Shown here: piece by piece, positions 1-7,120 of the stretch
Layout: every line of letters starts with the position of its first letter
How positions within the stretch are numbered: the stretch's first letter is position 1
Notes under the pieces: generated by a model
Seen by the model: only the letters and a program-made list of their open reading frames with translations
What the model was told of the DNA's origin: nothing
The model's database searches: none
Program-made: the position numbers and the translations under genes
DNA from: DATBAX01 sp963723765
GTDB lineage: Bacteria; Acidobacteriota; Terriglobia; Terriglobales; Acidobacteriaceae
Length of the DNA: 64,000 nucleotides
Assembly (NCBI GenBank): GCA_963723765.1
Contig: CAVRSD010000003.1
Span: 186,001 to 250,000 of the forward strand
Direction of reading: 5' to 3'

Positions 1-7
1 GTCCATC

Positions 8-667
8 ATGGCACTACTAGAAAGAGTCTCAACATTAGTCCGGGCCAACCTCAACGATCTGGTCGACAAGGCCGAGCATCCCGAGAAGATGATCAAGCAA
101 GTCATCCTCGACATGCAGAACCAGTTGCTGCAAGTGAAGACGCAGGTGGCCATCGCCATCGCCGATCAGCACCTGCTGGAAAATAAACGCAAAGAGAACG
201 AAGACAAAGTCACCGAGTGGATGCGCAAGGCCGAACTTGCCGTCGATAAAAAGCAGGACGACCTGGCGCGTGCCGCCTTGCAGCGCGTGGAAAGTTATCG
301 CGACCTGACCGAAGGCTACGCCGAGCAGATCGTCGATCAAAAAGCGCAGGTGGAAAACTTGAAGACTGCTCTGCGGCAACTCGAACAGAAACTTACCGAG
401 GCGCAGGCCAAGGCCGACCTGCTCATCGCTCAGCATCGGCGGGCGCGGGCGGTGTCGAAGGCCAGCGACGCGAAGATCGCGTCGGGCAATGGCTCCAGTG
501 CCAACGCCTTCGATCGCATGAAGCACAAGGTGGCGCACGCGCAAGCCACCAGCCAGGCCAAGTCCGAGATCGCCGCCGACAACATGGAAGACCGCCTCGC
601 GGCGCTCGAAAAAGAAGACCGCATCGAGCAGTTGCTGGCCGAGCTGAAGACCAAACGGGGAGCGTAA
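8..667 (+). CDS. pspA: PspA/IM30 family membrane-stress protein
   Basis: 219 residues, the usual length for PspA/IM30, a peripheral inner-membrane protein that forms oligomeric scaffolds and protects the membrane under stress. The product is almost entirely alpha-helical and charged, with heptad-like coiled coil through about residues 25-145 and again near the C-terminus. It begins MALLERVSTLVRANLNDLVD, the amphipathic membrane-binding helix typical of the family, which also fixes the start. Only seven bases lie upstream in the window, so promoter and RBS cannot be judged. No pspBC or pspF neighbours are visible. The stop codon is followed within 11 bases by a parS palindrome. Confidence 0.93.
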   Translation: MALLERVSTLVRANLNDLVDKAEHPEKMIKQVILDMQNQLLQVKTQVAIAIADQHLLENKRKENEDKVTEWMRKAELAVDKKQDDLARAALQRVESYRDLTEGYAEQIVDQKAQVENLKTALRQLEQKLTEAQAKADLLIAQHRRARAVSKASDAKIASGNGSSANAFDRMKHKVAHAQATSQAKSEIAADNMEDRLAALEKEDRIEQLLAELKTKRGA

Positions 668-677
668 ATGTGCGTAA

Positions 678-693
678 TGTTCCACGTGGAACA
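678..693. promoter_or_regulatory. parS centromere site (ParB-binding palindrome)
   Basis: TGTTCCACGTGGAACA is a perfect 16-bp palindrome and matches the bacterial parS consensus (TGTTNCACGTGAAACA class, with the CC/GG variant). parS nucleates ParB and is usually found within a modest distance of oriC. It lies just downstream of the pspA stop codon, in non-coding DNA. No parA, parB, dnaA or rsmG gene is in this window. Confidence 0.8.
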
Positions 694-712
694 CAATGAC
701 GATTTGCACAAA

Positions 713-728
713 TGTTCCCCGGGGAACA
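713..728. promoter_or_regulatory. parS-like palindrome with altered core
   Basis: TGTTCCCCGGGGAACA is a second perfect 16-bp palindrome, centred exactly 35 bp from the parS site. It differs only by a symmetric change at the central positions (A to C and T to G), giving a CCGG core. Such a change could weaken ParB binding or shift specificity towards a Noc-like factor, whose sites also have a CCGG-type core. The function is inferred. Confidence 0.5.
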
Positions 729-872
729 TTTTGTACTGGCGGAAGTGTACGTACAAAGCCCGCATCTTTATGAAAAGAAGCGGGAGTGCCAAAATGGGAA
801 AAATCGAGACCTCGACTGCGACCACATCGCGCGGCCCGTTTTGGAACTAGGGTATCGTTCGCGTCAGCCAAA

Positions 873-1061
873 CTACTCGGTGAGCCATTTGCTGAGGCGC
901 TTTTCGACCTCTTCCTGCGTAAGCGTGCTCTGTCCCCGCGCGTCTTCCAGTCCGCGCCGCACTTTGTCGAGGACGTAGAGATGGTACTGAATGTCCTCAA
1001 GCGAACAATTCTTAGGGAGCTTGCGCAGGCGCAATTGGACTTGTTGTTTAGCGTCGGACAT
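873..1061 (-). CDS. Small antitoxin-like protein, no toxin partner seen
   Basis: 62 residues, acidic and basic patches, predicted helical (LEDIQYHLYVLDKVRRGLED), ending in a Glu/Lys-rich helix around EEVEKRLSKWL. The arrangement resembles the short RelB-like antitoxin or addiction-module proteins common in acidobacteria and cyanobacteria, normally followed by a RelE/ParE toxin. Downstream on the same strand (668-872) there is only the parS region and no toxin frame, so this would be an orphan. The family assignment rests on overall look only; a plain hypothetical protein is the alternative. Confidence 0.5.
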   Translation of the reverse strand: MSDAKQQVQLRLRKLPKNCSLEDIQYHLYVLDKVRRGLEDARGQSTLTQEEVEKRLSKWLTE

Positions 1062-1088
1062 GAAGCTCGTATTTGCGTTTAGAATAAC

Positions 1089-1697
1089 ATGGTGTTGATG
1101 GCATCAGCTCCGGAGTCAAAGTCCGAACACACGCCAGGAGATCCCGAAGAATTCCGTATCTTTGTAGAGCGGTTCATGCAATTTATGAATCTCTGGACTG
1201 TTTATGATGATTTCTTGACCGGAAAGTACGTGCCCACCATCAAGGCCTCAAACCTACCAGAGGAGTGGTCAATTACAGACATGGGTCCGACTCTGATGTT
1301 TGTTTTGTTTGGATTCTTCTACAGCTTGATCGAAGACGCAGACAATGCGTTGAACGGTTTCAGAATCTGGAGGCAACGATTTCCGGACGAAGAACGGGCG
1401 ATCACTGCGGTTGAATCGGAGGTTGCTCACTTTTCCAATGACCTTAAAGTATTTCGGAATAGACTCGCATTTCATGGAAGCCGATCCCGAAACCATCAAT
1501 CAAATGGCTTCGACTTTTTCGTGAAACACTCCGGCAACGAGACATGGGAAGGCGTGAAAAACTTCAAGTCTTTGGGTGCTGCTTTACTAGCAAAAGACTG
1601 CGCTCGGCAGGGGCTCAAGGGCTACGATAAGGAGCAGGTGCGGCATTGGATTGATTCGGTCGCTGAGAAATCGCGAAGGGCGAGTCAGGCTTCGTAA
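1089..1697 (+). CDS. Hypothetical protein, possibly HEPN-like
   Basis: 202 residues, not recognised. It is mostly helical, with a hydrophobic stretch near residues 65-80 (GPTLMFVLFGFFYSLI) and a segment FRNRLAFHG around residues 121-129. R-N-x4-H resembles the RX4-6H signature of HEPN domains, found in RNases and abortive-infection proteins, and the surrounding helices would fit, but I cannot confirm the fold. ATG 1089 has a poor ribosome site; the ATG at 1098 in the same frame is an alternative. It diverges from the antitoxin-like gene on its left. Base composition is more AT-rich than the neighbours, compatible with recent acquisition. Confidence 0.55.
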   Translation: MVLMASAPESKSEHTPGDPEEFRIFVERFMQFMNLWTVYDDFLTGKYVPTIKASNLPEEWSITDMGPTLMFVLFGFFYSLIEDADNALNGFRIWRQRFPDEERAITAVESEVAHFSNDLKVFRNRLAFHGSRSRNHQSNGFDFFVKHSGNETWEGVKNFKSLGAALLAKDCARQGLKGYDKEQVRHWIDSVAEKSRRASQAS

Positions 1698-1844
1698 TAT
1701 CTGCTATTAAGGAGACCTGAATCCGCGCCAGACCCACAGACTCATGGCTGCTAGGCCACGACAGGCGCCGTAAGTTGTAATTGGAACCACTATCATGATC
1801 AACGCAAGAAACCACGACTCCCGGGTGTAGAAGGTTCTCAGAGA

Positions 1845-2066
1845 TCAATCGTCTACCCCTGACTTCGCCTCAGCAAACTCGAGACATTCTTTGAACTCTT
1901 GACCTTCTCCCAGCTTATGTTCATAACAGTCCTGCAACTCACCCTCATAAGTCTTCTGTGCTTGCAGCCGTTTTTGCGTCGGATACACGAATGAGCAGTA
2001 AACGAACCAGCCAAGGGTCAGAACAATGAACAGCCGATTGAAGCCGCGTTTTACGTTTGGTCGCAT
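1845..2066 (-). CDS. Small hypothetical membrane-anchored protein
   Basis: 73 residues with a single hydrophobic segment at about residues 11-29 (RLFIVLTLGWFVYCSFVYP) preceded by basic residues, then a charged tail rich in Glu/Lys containing two Cys. It looks like a type II single-pass protein. No family is recognised. It lies downstream of the broken zinc-ribbon gene on the same strand, 45 bases away. It could be a chance frame, but the N-in signal-anchor charge pattern supports coding. Confidence 0.4.
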   Translation of the reverse strand: MRPNVKRGFNRLFIVLTLGWFVYCSFVYPTQKRLQAQKTYEGELQDCYEHKLGEGQEFKECLEFAEAKSGVDD

Positions 2067-2111
2067 TCCCTCGGTGTGCGCGAAAGTGTCCGTGGCGACT
2101 AGGCAAAAAGT

Positions 2112-2335
2112 CTAAGAGGCTTTTTCCTCTGGGACAATCACTTCCCGGATTTCTTCTTCCTTGGCGAAAGCATGTGATTCTCCGCATTCCGGGCAGCGAG
2201 TAATGTCGAACGGTAAGTGTAGAGACTTCACATGAACCTGAGTGGATAGCGACGATCATCCAGCGGGAGGCGCTCTCCGAACTCAAGATTCTTTTCAGTC
2301 TTTGGGCACCTTATCACAAGAACTTTGTAAGCCAT
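2112..2335 (-). pseudogene. Frameshifted small zinc-ribbon protein
   Basis: Read from ATG 2335, the frame begins MAYKVLVIRCPKTEK and runs to a TGA after about 35 codons. A second frame takes over near 2245-2260 and continues TRCPECGESHAF, then a Glu/Lys-rich tail to a TAG at 2112-2114. Together they make a roughly 70-residue protein with one CP pair (RCPKT) at the N-terminus and a CPECGESH zinc knuckle, a small family common in proteobacteria and acidobacteria. A one-base indel (assembly error or true decay) separates the halves. Neither half is long enough to stand as a gene alone. Confidence 0.55.
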
Positions 2336-2620
2336 TTCGAGATCATATCACCAACTCCTGCATGGTCCACATCTTCGGCGGCTCATCATAAGGAGAACCA
2401 TGCGGGCGTGGCGCCCGTGCGGGGCGTGATCGGTTTCGATCTTACCCAGGACTTACGTCCTGGGCTAAGTTTGTGCCGCCCCTCCGGGGCTGGGTGGGTT
2501 GATCTGCATGGGAGAAGTCGACTAAAGCTAGAGTCAAAAGCCCCGCCCTCTCGCAAAATGCGCGAGAAGGACGGGGCACCCGGTGCGGTGCCAGTTATCC
2601 AGAGTGGTTTAGCTGATAGG
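2336..2620. other. Non-coding repeat-rich interval
   Basis: I see no convincing gene. The interval has GC-rich palindromes, including a hairpin at 2540-2577 in which GCCCCG pairs with CGGGGC around an inner CTCTCGC/GCGAGA stem. The same CCCCGCC...GGACGGGGCACC frame recurs at 54725-54751 with a different inner stem. The 89-residue frame crossing this interval is made of repeat DNA. Confidence 0.5.
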
Positions 2621-2678
2621 GGTCCTTCGACTTCGCAGATAGTTCGCGTTGCGAACTATCTGCTGCGCTCAGGATGAC
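2621..2678 (+). repeat. Dispersed hairpin repeat, family A copy 1
   Basis: A constant 5' flank GGTCCTTCGACTTCG is followed by a 12-bp stem (CAGATAGTTCGC, loop GTT, GCGAACTATCTG) and a constant 3' flank CTGCGCTCAGGATGAC. Four more copies occur in this window. The last codons and stop of the adjacent SRPBCC gene lie inside this copy. Confidence 0.85.
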
Positions 2679-3127
2679 ATTATTGAGGCTGGGTTGGTTT
2701 GCTCGATGGCGCGTTTGAGGGTTGCCAGTTGGTCACGATAGCGGTGGCGGTCCGAGCGGAGTAGCCAGGGAAGCGTCAGCCACATCAAGCCATGCGGGTG
2801 AATGTCACAGGTGTAGATGACGGTGGTGCCGGATTCGTCTGGTTCGAGGATGTATTCGAATACGCCGGTCACGCCTGACCGGGTGTTGCGCTGGCCGATG
2901 CGGTGCGGCGGTTCGTAGCGCCATACTTCCGATTCCAACTGCAACGTTTTCCCCAGGACGTCCATGGTCATCAGGAGTTTTGTGCCTGCCTGCACGGGAC
3001 CGCCGCCGACGACTTCCATGCGGCGCACCATGTTGCGCCAGCGCGGGGCGGTGTTGAAATCCATCATGAAGGCGAAAACTTCTTCTCGCGGTCGCGCGAT
3101 GTGTTGAGAATACCGAAAGCTGCGCAT
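2669..3127 (-). CDS. SRPBCC/polyketide-cyclase-like lipid-binding fold protein
   Basis: 152 residues matching the START/SRPBCC fold by pattern: an N-terminal strand then PREEVFAFMMDFNTAPRW (typical 'p.e.Vf.fl.D....p.W'), a long antiparallel sheet in the middle (TKLLMTMDVLGKTLQLE, TGVFEYILEPDESGTTVIYT) and a C-terminal helix. The ligand is unknown. It is the third gene of a tightly packed minus-strand operon: its ATG overlaps the stop of the XRE regulator. The C-terminal residues PASIMSS and the stop codon are read from the hairpin repeat, so the native 3' end may have been replaced when the repeat inserted. Confidence 0.8.
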   Translation of the reverse strand: MRSFRYSQHIARPREEVFAFMMDFNTAPRWRNMVRRMEVVGGGPVQAGTKLLMTMDVLGKTLQLESEVWRYEPPHRIGQRNTRSGVTGVFEYILEPDESGTTVIYTCDIHPHGLMWLTLPWLLRSDRHRYRDQLATLKRAIEQTNPASIMSS

Positions 3128-3327
3128 CAGGTGTTGTCCTCCAATTCGAAAATGTCGTCCACTTTGCGCTCGAAAGCGCGAGCGATTCGCATGGCCAGGG
3201 GTAGCCCGGGATCATATTTGCCGGTCTCGATGGCGTTGATGGCCTGGCGTGAGACTCCCACGCGCATGCCCAGTTCCGCCTGCGACCAGTTTTGTTCCGC
3301 ACGTAGTACCCGCAATGAGTTTTTCAT
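3127..3327 (-). CDS. XRE-family transcriptional regulator (short, YgzD-like)
   Basis: 66 residues. I take ATG 3327 (MKNSLRVLRAEQNWSQ) because it overlaps the stop of the upstream membrane gene as ATGA; longer readings add an unlikely tail. The product is little more than one helix-turn-helix: WSQAELGMRVGVSRQAINAIETGKYDPGLPLAMRIARAF then a short acidic end with DDIFELED. This compact class is usually encoded next to a small membrane protein, as here, and represses its own operon. The palindrome inside the operon promoter at 3755-3774 is the likely operator (inference). Confidence 0.88.
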   Translation of the reverse strand: MKNSLRVLRAEQNWSQAELGMRVGVSRQAINAIETGKYDPGLPLAMRIARAFERKVDDIFELEDNT

Positions 3328-3728
3328 CGGCGGTAGTACCATTCCGCACCTATGATGGCGAGACACCAGGCGCCGAGCATCACCAGCCAGATGGTCATGA
3401 GGGATACATAATCAATGAAGCCTGCGCGCTGCAACAGGTCGGTCGTAAAGAGGAAGAGGCCCGTGGCGACGAAGGCGATGGCCAGTGCGATCAAATGAAT
3501 CCGGCGGGTGAATTCCTCCTGTGCGCGGATGAGCCTGGCGGTCGCCAGCGGCCAGGATACGAATCCGAGAACGCCGATGATTACCGCTGCCGCGCGAAGC
3601 TTCACGCTTACGGGGTGGTGATGGAGGATTCTTGAGGCAACGGCAAAGGTCGTTCCCCACAGGAGGATGGCTCCGAATATCCATCCTAGGGTGGGGACGC
3701 TGGGATCGCGGTTTTCGCTTTGAGGCAT
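3324..3728 (-). CDS. Four-helix membrane protein paired with XRE regulator
   Basis: 134 residues with four predicted membrane spans (about residues 14-32, 45-63, 78-97 and 107-128), short loops and no catalytic motif I can name. Members of this type of small integral membrane protein are often cotranscribed with YgzD-like XRE regulators. It is the first gene of the operon (membrane protein, XRE, SRPBCC) and starts about 25 bases after the -10 element. The role is unknown; a sensory or transport partner for the regulator is only a guess. Confidence 0.72.
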   Translation of the reverse strand: MPQSENRDPSVPTLGWIFGAILLWGTTFAVASRILHHHPVSVKLRAAAVIIGVLGFVSWPLATARLIRAQEEFTRRIHLIALAIAFVATGLFLFTTDLLQRAGFIDYVSLMTIWLVMLGAWCLAIIGAEWYYRR

Positions 3729-3753
3729 CGGATATGACCTCTATACGCGACAT

Positions 3754-3782
3754 AATGTAATGTTTAGATTACATATTGTCAA
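3754..3782 (-). promoter_or_regulatory. Sigma-70 promoter with embedded operator palindrome
   Basis: On the minus strand: TTGACA (3782-3777), a 17-base spacer, TACATT (3759-3754). A perfect inverted repeat ATGTAAT-N6-ATTACAT (3755-3774) covers the 3' half of the spacer and the -10 box, where a bound repressor would block RNA polymerase. It drives the membrane protein/XRE/SRPBCC operon. Confidence 0.72.
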
Positions 3783-3897
3783 GTAAAATTGCATATCGGT
3801 TGAAAAAATCTCCTACGCAAATGTCGAAAGGCAGGGCGTTAAGATGGGAACTCTCGTGTGATTAGGTGGGAAAAGAGTCCGCTGTTGAGTGGGTAGG

Positions 3898-3955
3898 GGT
3901 CCTTCGACTTCGCGGATAGTTCGCGTTGCGAACTATCTGCTGCGCTCAGGATGAC
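3898..3955 (+). repeat. Dispersed hairpin repeat, family A copy 2
   Basis: Same flanks as copy 1; stem CGGATAGTTCGC / GCGAACTATCTG with loop GTT. It lies between the XRE operon promoter and the 3' end of the DipZ-like gene. Confidence 0.85.
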
Positions 3956-3996
3956 AAGGGAGTTGGTGTGTGGTGGTGATCTGCAATCGTTAGCCG

Positions 3997-5727
3997 TCAG
4001 CCGAAGGTGAAGGCGAAGGCTTGGACGCCGGGATCGAGGAATTGGATTTCGAAGGTGCGGTCTTCGACTGCGCCTTTTTGGCGGATTAACTGATACAGGC
4101 GATGGCCCTGGACGGTGCCGGCCCCGGTGGCGTCAGTGTCACTGCCGTGATCGTCGCCGGGCGGGGTGCCATCCAACTTCACGATGAAGCGGACGGGCTT
4201 GCCGTCTTTAGTGGGGCCGAGTACCAGGTGGAGATCGCGGGCATGAAAGCGAAAAGTAATCGTGCCGGGTGCGGTTTGAAGCACGGCGCTTTCCGGACCT
4301 ACCTTCCAGGCTCCGGCCAATCCCCATTGATTGAGAGAAAGTCTTTGACTCAGGGAATAAGTCTTGCGTGAATCGTGAGCGAGGGGCTCGGCGGAAGCGA
4401 AGTGTTCGGCGCGGCTGTAGCCGATGTAGGTTTCAGGGGAGCGGACGTCTCCGTTGTCTGGAGCAGCTTCAACACCGGTGGCGGCGATATTGAGTGAAGA
4501 GTCAGCAAGCGACTTGGCGCCGTTTTCTCTAAGCAGCTCCTGAATTACTTGCTCCGACTCGGCGTATTCGCCTTCGCCGAAGTGGTGATAACGGATGCGT
4601 CCCTTGCCATCGATGAAGTAGTGGGCCGGCCAATATTGATTCTTGAAGGCCCGCCAAATGCCGTAGTCGCTGTCGATGGCTACGGGGTAAGTGATCTTCA
4701 AGTCGTGAACGGCCTTCTCCACGTTGGCGCGATCCTTTTCGAAAGCAAACTCCGGGGTGTGAACCCCGATGACCACCAGGCCGGAGTCTTTATATTTCTC
4801 TGCCCAGCCTTCGATGTAGGGCAAGGTGCGCAGACAGTTGATACAGGAATAGGTCCAGAAATCGATGAGCACAACTTTGCCGCGCAGGGACTTGGTTTTT
4901 AACGGAGAAGAGTTGATCCAGCCTACGGCGCCGTCCAAGTCCGGCATGGGGCCTTCGTCGGCGAGAACTGGTAGTGATTCTGCTGCACTCACAGTAAGGA
5001 TGGCAGGTTTCTGCGGGCCCAGCGCATCGATCAAATGCGATTCAGCTTTGGCGGTATTCACGAAAGAAAATTTGGTGAGCAGGACCGTGTCCCAGCCGAG
5101 AGCGATGGCGACTACTCCCAGGATTACAGCGGCGCCCAGGGCGCGGCGTATCCAAACTTCGAACGAAAGAGAACGCTTCAATGCGGAGAACACTTTATTC
5201 CCTGCAAAGAGCGCAATGCCCAGAGAAGTGGCAGCGCCCAGTGCAAAAGACAATAACAAGAAAGATGAGTGGGCGCCAGGACCCTGAAGCGCTGCTCCGG
5301 TCAAGATGAGGCCGAGGATGGGGCCGGCGCAGGGAGCCCAAAGTAATCCGGTAGAAATTCCCAACACAAATGATTTTCCGACGCTGGCCTCGGTGGAAGG
5401 ACCACCTTGGAGACGGCTGCCGGCGCGGACCAACGGCCGCGTCAGAGTTTCGGCAAACGATGGGAAAAGCAGGCTGACACCCAATACCAGGAATATGAAC
5501 ATGGCCACGTAGCGGCCGCTCTGATTGAGGCGGACCACCCAGTGTCCGCCGAACGCGGCGGCGATGGCGACCAGCGAAAAAGTTAATGCCATGCCCGTAA
5601 GCAGAGGTAAACCGGAACGGCGAAAAGGCTGGTCGGCGCGGGCGAATACGAAGGGCAGAACGGGGAGAATGCATGGACTGAAGATCGTGAGTATGCCGCC
5701 GGCGAAGGCTAACAGGTAGATCAGCAT
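3997..5727 (-). CDS. DipZ-type fusion: CcdA transmembrane domain, thioredoxin domain, C-terminal beta domain
   Basis: 576 residues from ATG 5727 (MLIYLLAFAGGILTIFSPC); the frame is open further upstream but would run into the divergent gene. Domains in order: a CcdA/DsbD-like membrane domain of about six spans (residues 1-220) with the two redox cysteines in FSPCILP and WAPCAGP; a TlpA/AhpC-like thioredoxin domain (about 250-400) with the active site TYSCINCLR; and a C-terminal beta-sandwich (about 440-576), as in mycobacterial DipZ. Electrons would pass from cytoplasmic thioredoxin through the membrane domain to the extracytoplasmic thioredoxin, for cytochrome c maturation or disulfide reduction. 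No other ccm gene is adjacent. Confidence 0.88.
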   Translation of the reverse strand: MLIYLLAFAGGILTIFSPCILPVLPFVFARADQPFRRSGLPLLTGMALTFSLVAIAAAFGGHWVVRLNQSGRYVAMFIFLVLGVSLLFPSFAETLTRPLVRAGSRLQGGPSTEASVGKSFVLGISTGLLWAPCAGPILGLILTGAALQGPGAHSSFLLLSFALGAATSLGIALFAGNKVFSALKRSLSFEVWIRRALGAAVILGVVAIALGWDTVLLTKFSFVNTAKAESHLIDALGPQKPAILTVSAAESLPVLADEGPMPDLDGAVGWINSSPLKTKSLRGKVVLIDFWTYSCINCLRTLPYIEGWAEKYKDSGLVVIGVHTPEFAFEKDRANVEKAVHDLKITYPVAIDSDYGIWRAFKNQYWPAHYFIDGKGRIRYHHFGEGEYAESEQVIQELLRENGAKSLADSSLNIAATGVEAAPDNGDVRSPETYIGYSRAEHFASAEPLAHDSRKTYSLSQRLSLNQWGLAGAWKVGPESAVLQTAPGTITFRFHARDLHLVLGPTKDGKPVRFIVKLDGTPPGDDHGSDTDATGAGTVQGHRLYQLIRQKGAVEDRTFEIQFLDPGVQAFAFTFG

Positions 5728-5872
5728 AGACGAATGCTCGTACCTAGTATAGGACTCGTATGCCACTGAAAAGTTGCAAATACGAACTGTCCAGGTCAAT
5801 TTTACATTTGATCCGAAGTTTCATTCGGCTCCGAGAGACCTTTCTGCTTTCCATGCTTTAAGATATTTCGAT

Positions 5873-6565
5873 ATGGAGCCATTGGAAAAAGCACGAGCTG
5901 CTGCCTTATTGGAGGCGCAGGTAAAGGCTGGAAAGCTATTCGCGGAAGTAGAAGCGCGGGGTCTGATTCGTCCCGGGAAGGCGGAAACTGAAATCAATGA
6001 GAGCATTTATGCTCTCGCTGCGAGCATGTACGGGATTTCGAAGTATTGGCACAAGCGGATTGTGCGGGCTGGCCCCAATACACTCGCGCCTTATAACGAT
6101 AACCCTCCCGATTTAACGGTTAAGGAAGACGACATTGTGTTTCTCGATCTGGGGCCGGTGTTCGAAGAGTGGGAAACCGATTTCGGACGTACGTACGTGG
6201 TGGGAAATGATCCGGTAAAGCACAAGCTCTGCCGCGATATCGAAGAAGGATTTGCCAAAGGCAAGAAATATTTTGAGCAAAACCATGAGATCACCGGGGC
6301 GGAGTTGTATGCGTACGCGCATCAGTTGGCGAAGGAAGCGGGCTGGGAATATGGAGGGCCGATCGCGGGCCATTTGATTGGGGAATTTCCTCACGAGAGG
6401 ATTCAAGGGGACAAGATCACTTTTTATGTGCATCCGGAGAATCCGAACCGGATGCGGACACTGGATGCTTCGGGGCAAAAGCGGCACTGGATCTTTGAGG
6501 TCCACTTTGTGGACCGGGCGCGGCAGATTGGCGGATTTTACGAAGAGCTGCTGACGATTGGTTGA
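5873..6565 (+). CDS. M24 family metallopeptidase (Xaa-Pro dipeptidase/MetAP fold)
   Basis: 230 residues from ATG 5873 (MEPLEKARAAALLEAQ). An in-frame ATG at 5774 would overlap the likely promoter region of the divergent dipZ gene, so I prefer the downstream start. The five metal ligands of the pita-bread fold can be read in order: Asp in FLDLGPV, Asp in TDFGRTY, His in AGHLIGEFPHE, Glu in FEVHFVD and Glu in FYEELL. It lacks the N-terminal creatinase-type domain, so it is a single-domain enzyme like methionine aminopeptidase, but the sequence is closer to soil-bacterial M24 peptidases of unknown substrate. It is probably cytoplasmic, having no signal peptide. Confidence 0.85.
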   Translation: MEPLEKARAAALLEAQVKAGKLFAEVEARGLIRPGKAETEINESIYALAASMYGISKYWHKRIVRAGPNTLAPYNDNPPDLTVKEDDIVFLDLGPVFEEWETDFGRTYVVGNDPVKHKLCRDIEEGFAKGKKYFEQNHEITGAELYAYAHQLAKEAGWEYGGPIAGHLIGEFPHERIQGDKITFYVHPENPNRMRTLDASGQKRHWIFEVHFVDRARQIGGFYEELLTIG

Positions 6566-6572
6566 AAACGTA

Positions 6573-6638
6573 CCTCAGGCGCTAAAGCGCGGTGCGGAGA
6601 AAAAGACTTAACGCAGCGCTGAAGCGCTGCTCCACCCT
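6573..6638 (+). repeat. Dispersed repeat, family B copy 1
   Basis: It contains CAGGCGCTAAAGCGCG and CAGCGCTGAAGCGCTGCTCC, two small palindromes linked by an A/G-rich stretch. A reverse-complement copy lies at 37913-37978. It sits just downstream of the M24 gene. Confidence 0.7.
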
Positions 6639-6661
6639 AGAGCGGAGTTCTTCGGCAAACT

Positions 6662-7000
6662 TTGAATACACATCGCTCAAATCTTCCTGAAGTGCGGGGC
6701 GTTGATCTCGATCCGCAGACCCGGTGCGGGCATTGGCACGGGCCGACCGACATTATTGCGATCAAGATGAAGTGCTGCGGAGTTTATTACGCCTGCAAAG
6801 ATTGCCATGCTGCGCTGGCCGATCATCCTATCAAGGTGTGGCCGAAGAGTGAATGGAATCAGAAAGCCATACTTTGCGGAGCTTGCGGCACGGAGCTGAC
6901 TGTTCGCGAATATATGGAGAGTGGGTATTCTTGTCCATCGTGCCGGGCGCAGTTCAATCCGGGATGCCGGAAGCACTATCAGTTTTATTTTGAGGGATGA
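6662..7000 (+). CDS. CHY zinc-finger protein
   Basis: 112 residues starting at TTG 6662 (a GTG 33 bases on is an alternative). The Cys/His pattern is that of the CHY zinc finger: RCGHWHGPTDIIAIKMKCC, YYACKDCH, ILCGACGTE, YSCPSCRAQFNPGCRKHYQFYF. This domain binds three zinc ions and in bacteria usually stands alone as a small protein. Its function is unknown; roles in redox sensing or protein-protein contact have been suggested for eukaryotic relatives. No operon partner: the M24 gene ends 97 bases upstream with a repeat between. Confidence 0.87.
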   Translation: MNTHRSNLPEVRGVDLDPQTRCGHWHGPTDIIAIKMKCCGVYYACKDCHAALADHPIKVWPKSEWNQKAILCGACGTELTVREYMESGYSCPSCRAQFNPGCRKHYQFYFEG

Positions 7001-7031
7001 GTTTGTAAGGGAGTGCCGTGGATAGGGTAGA

Positions 7032-7089
7032 GATCCTTCGACTTCGCACCCACTTCGCGTTGCGAAGTGGGTGCTGTGCTCAGGATGAC
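7032..7089 (+). repeat. Dispersed hairpin repeat, family A copy 3
   Basis: Flanks as in the other copies (the first two bases differ); stem CACCCACTTCGC / GCGAAGTGGGTG with loop GTT. Both arms differ from copy 1 at matching positions, so base pairing is kept. Confidence 0.85.
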
Positions 7090-7120
7090 ACTGGGTGCAT
7101 GGTGTAGTGGTTGCCTACTT

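Noticed and set aside
668..850. A 60-codon frame beginning MCVMFHVEH over the parS sites
   Set aside because: The peptide is just the translation of the parS palindrome and its partner; no coding signal beyond that.
35..1000. A long minus-strand frame opposite pspA
   Set aside because: It mirrors pspA codon structure and has no family resemblance; pspA is clearly the real gene.
2408..2677. An 89-codon open frame on the plus strand
   Set aside because: It consists of repeat DNA (hairpin families A and C) with no family resemblance and a GC-rich, low-complexity product.
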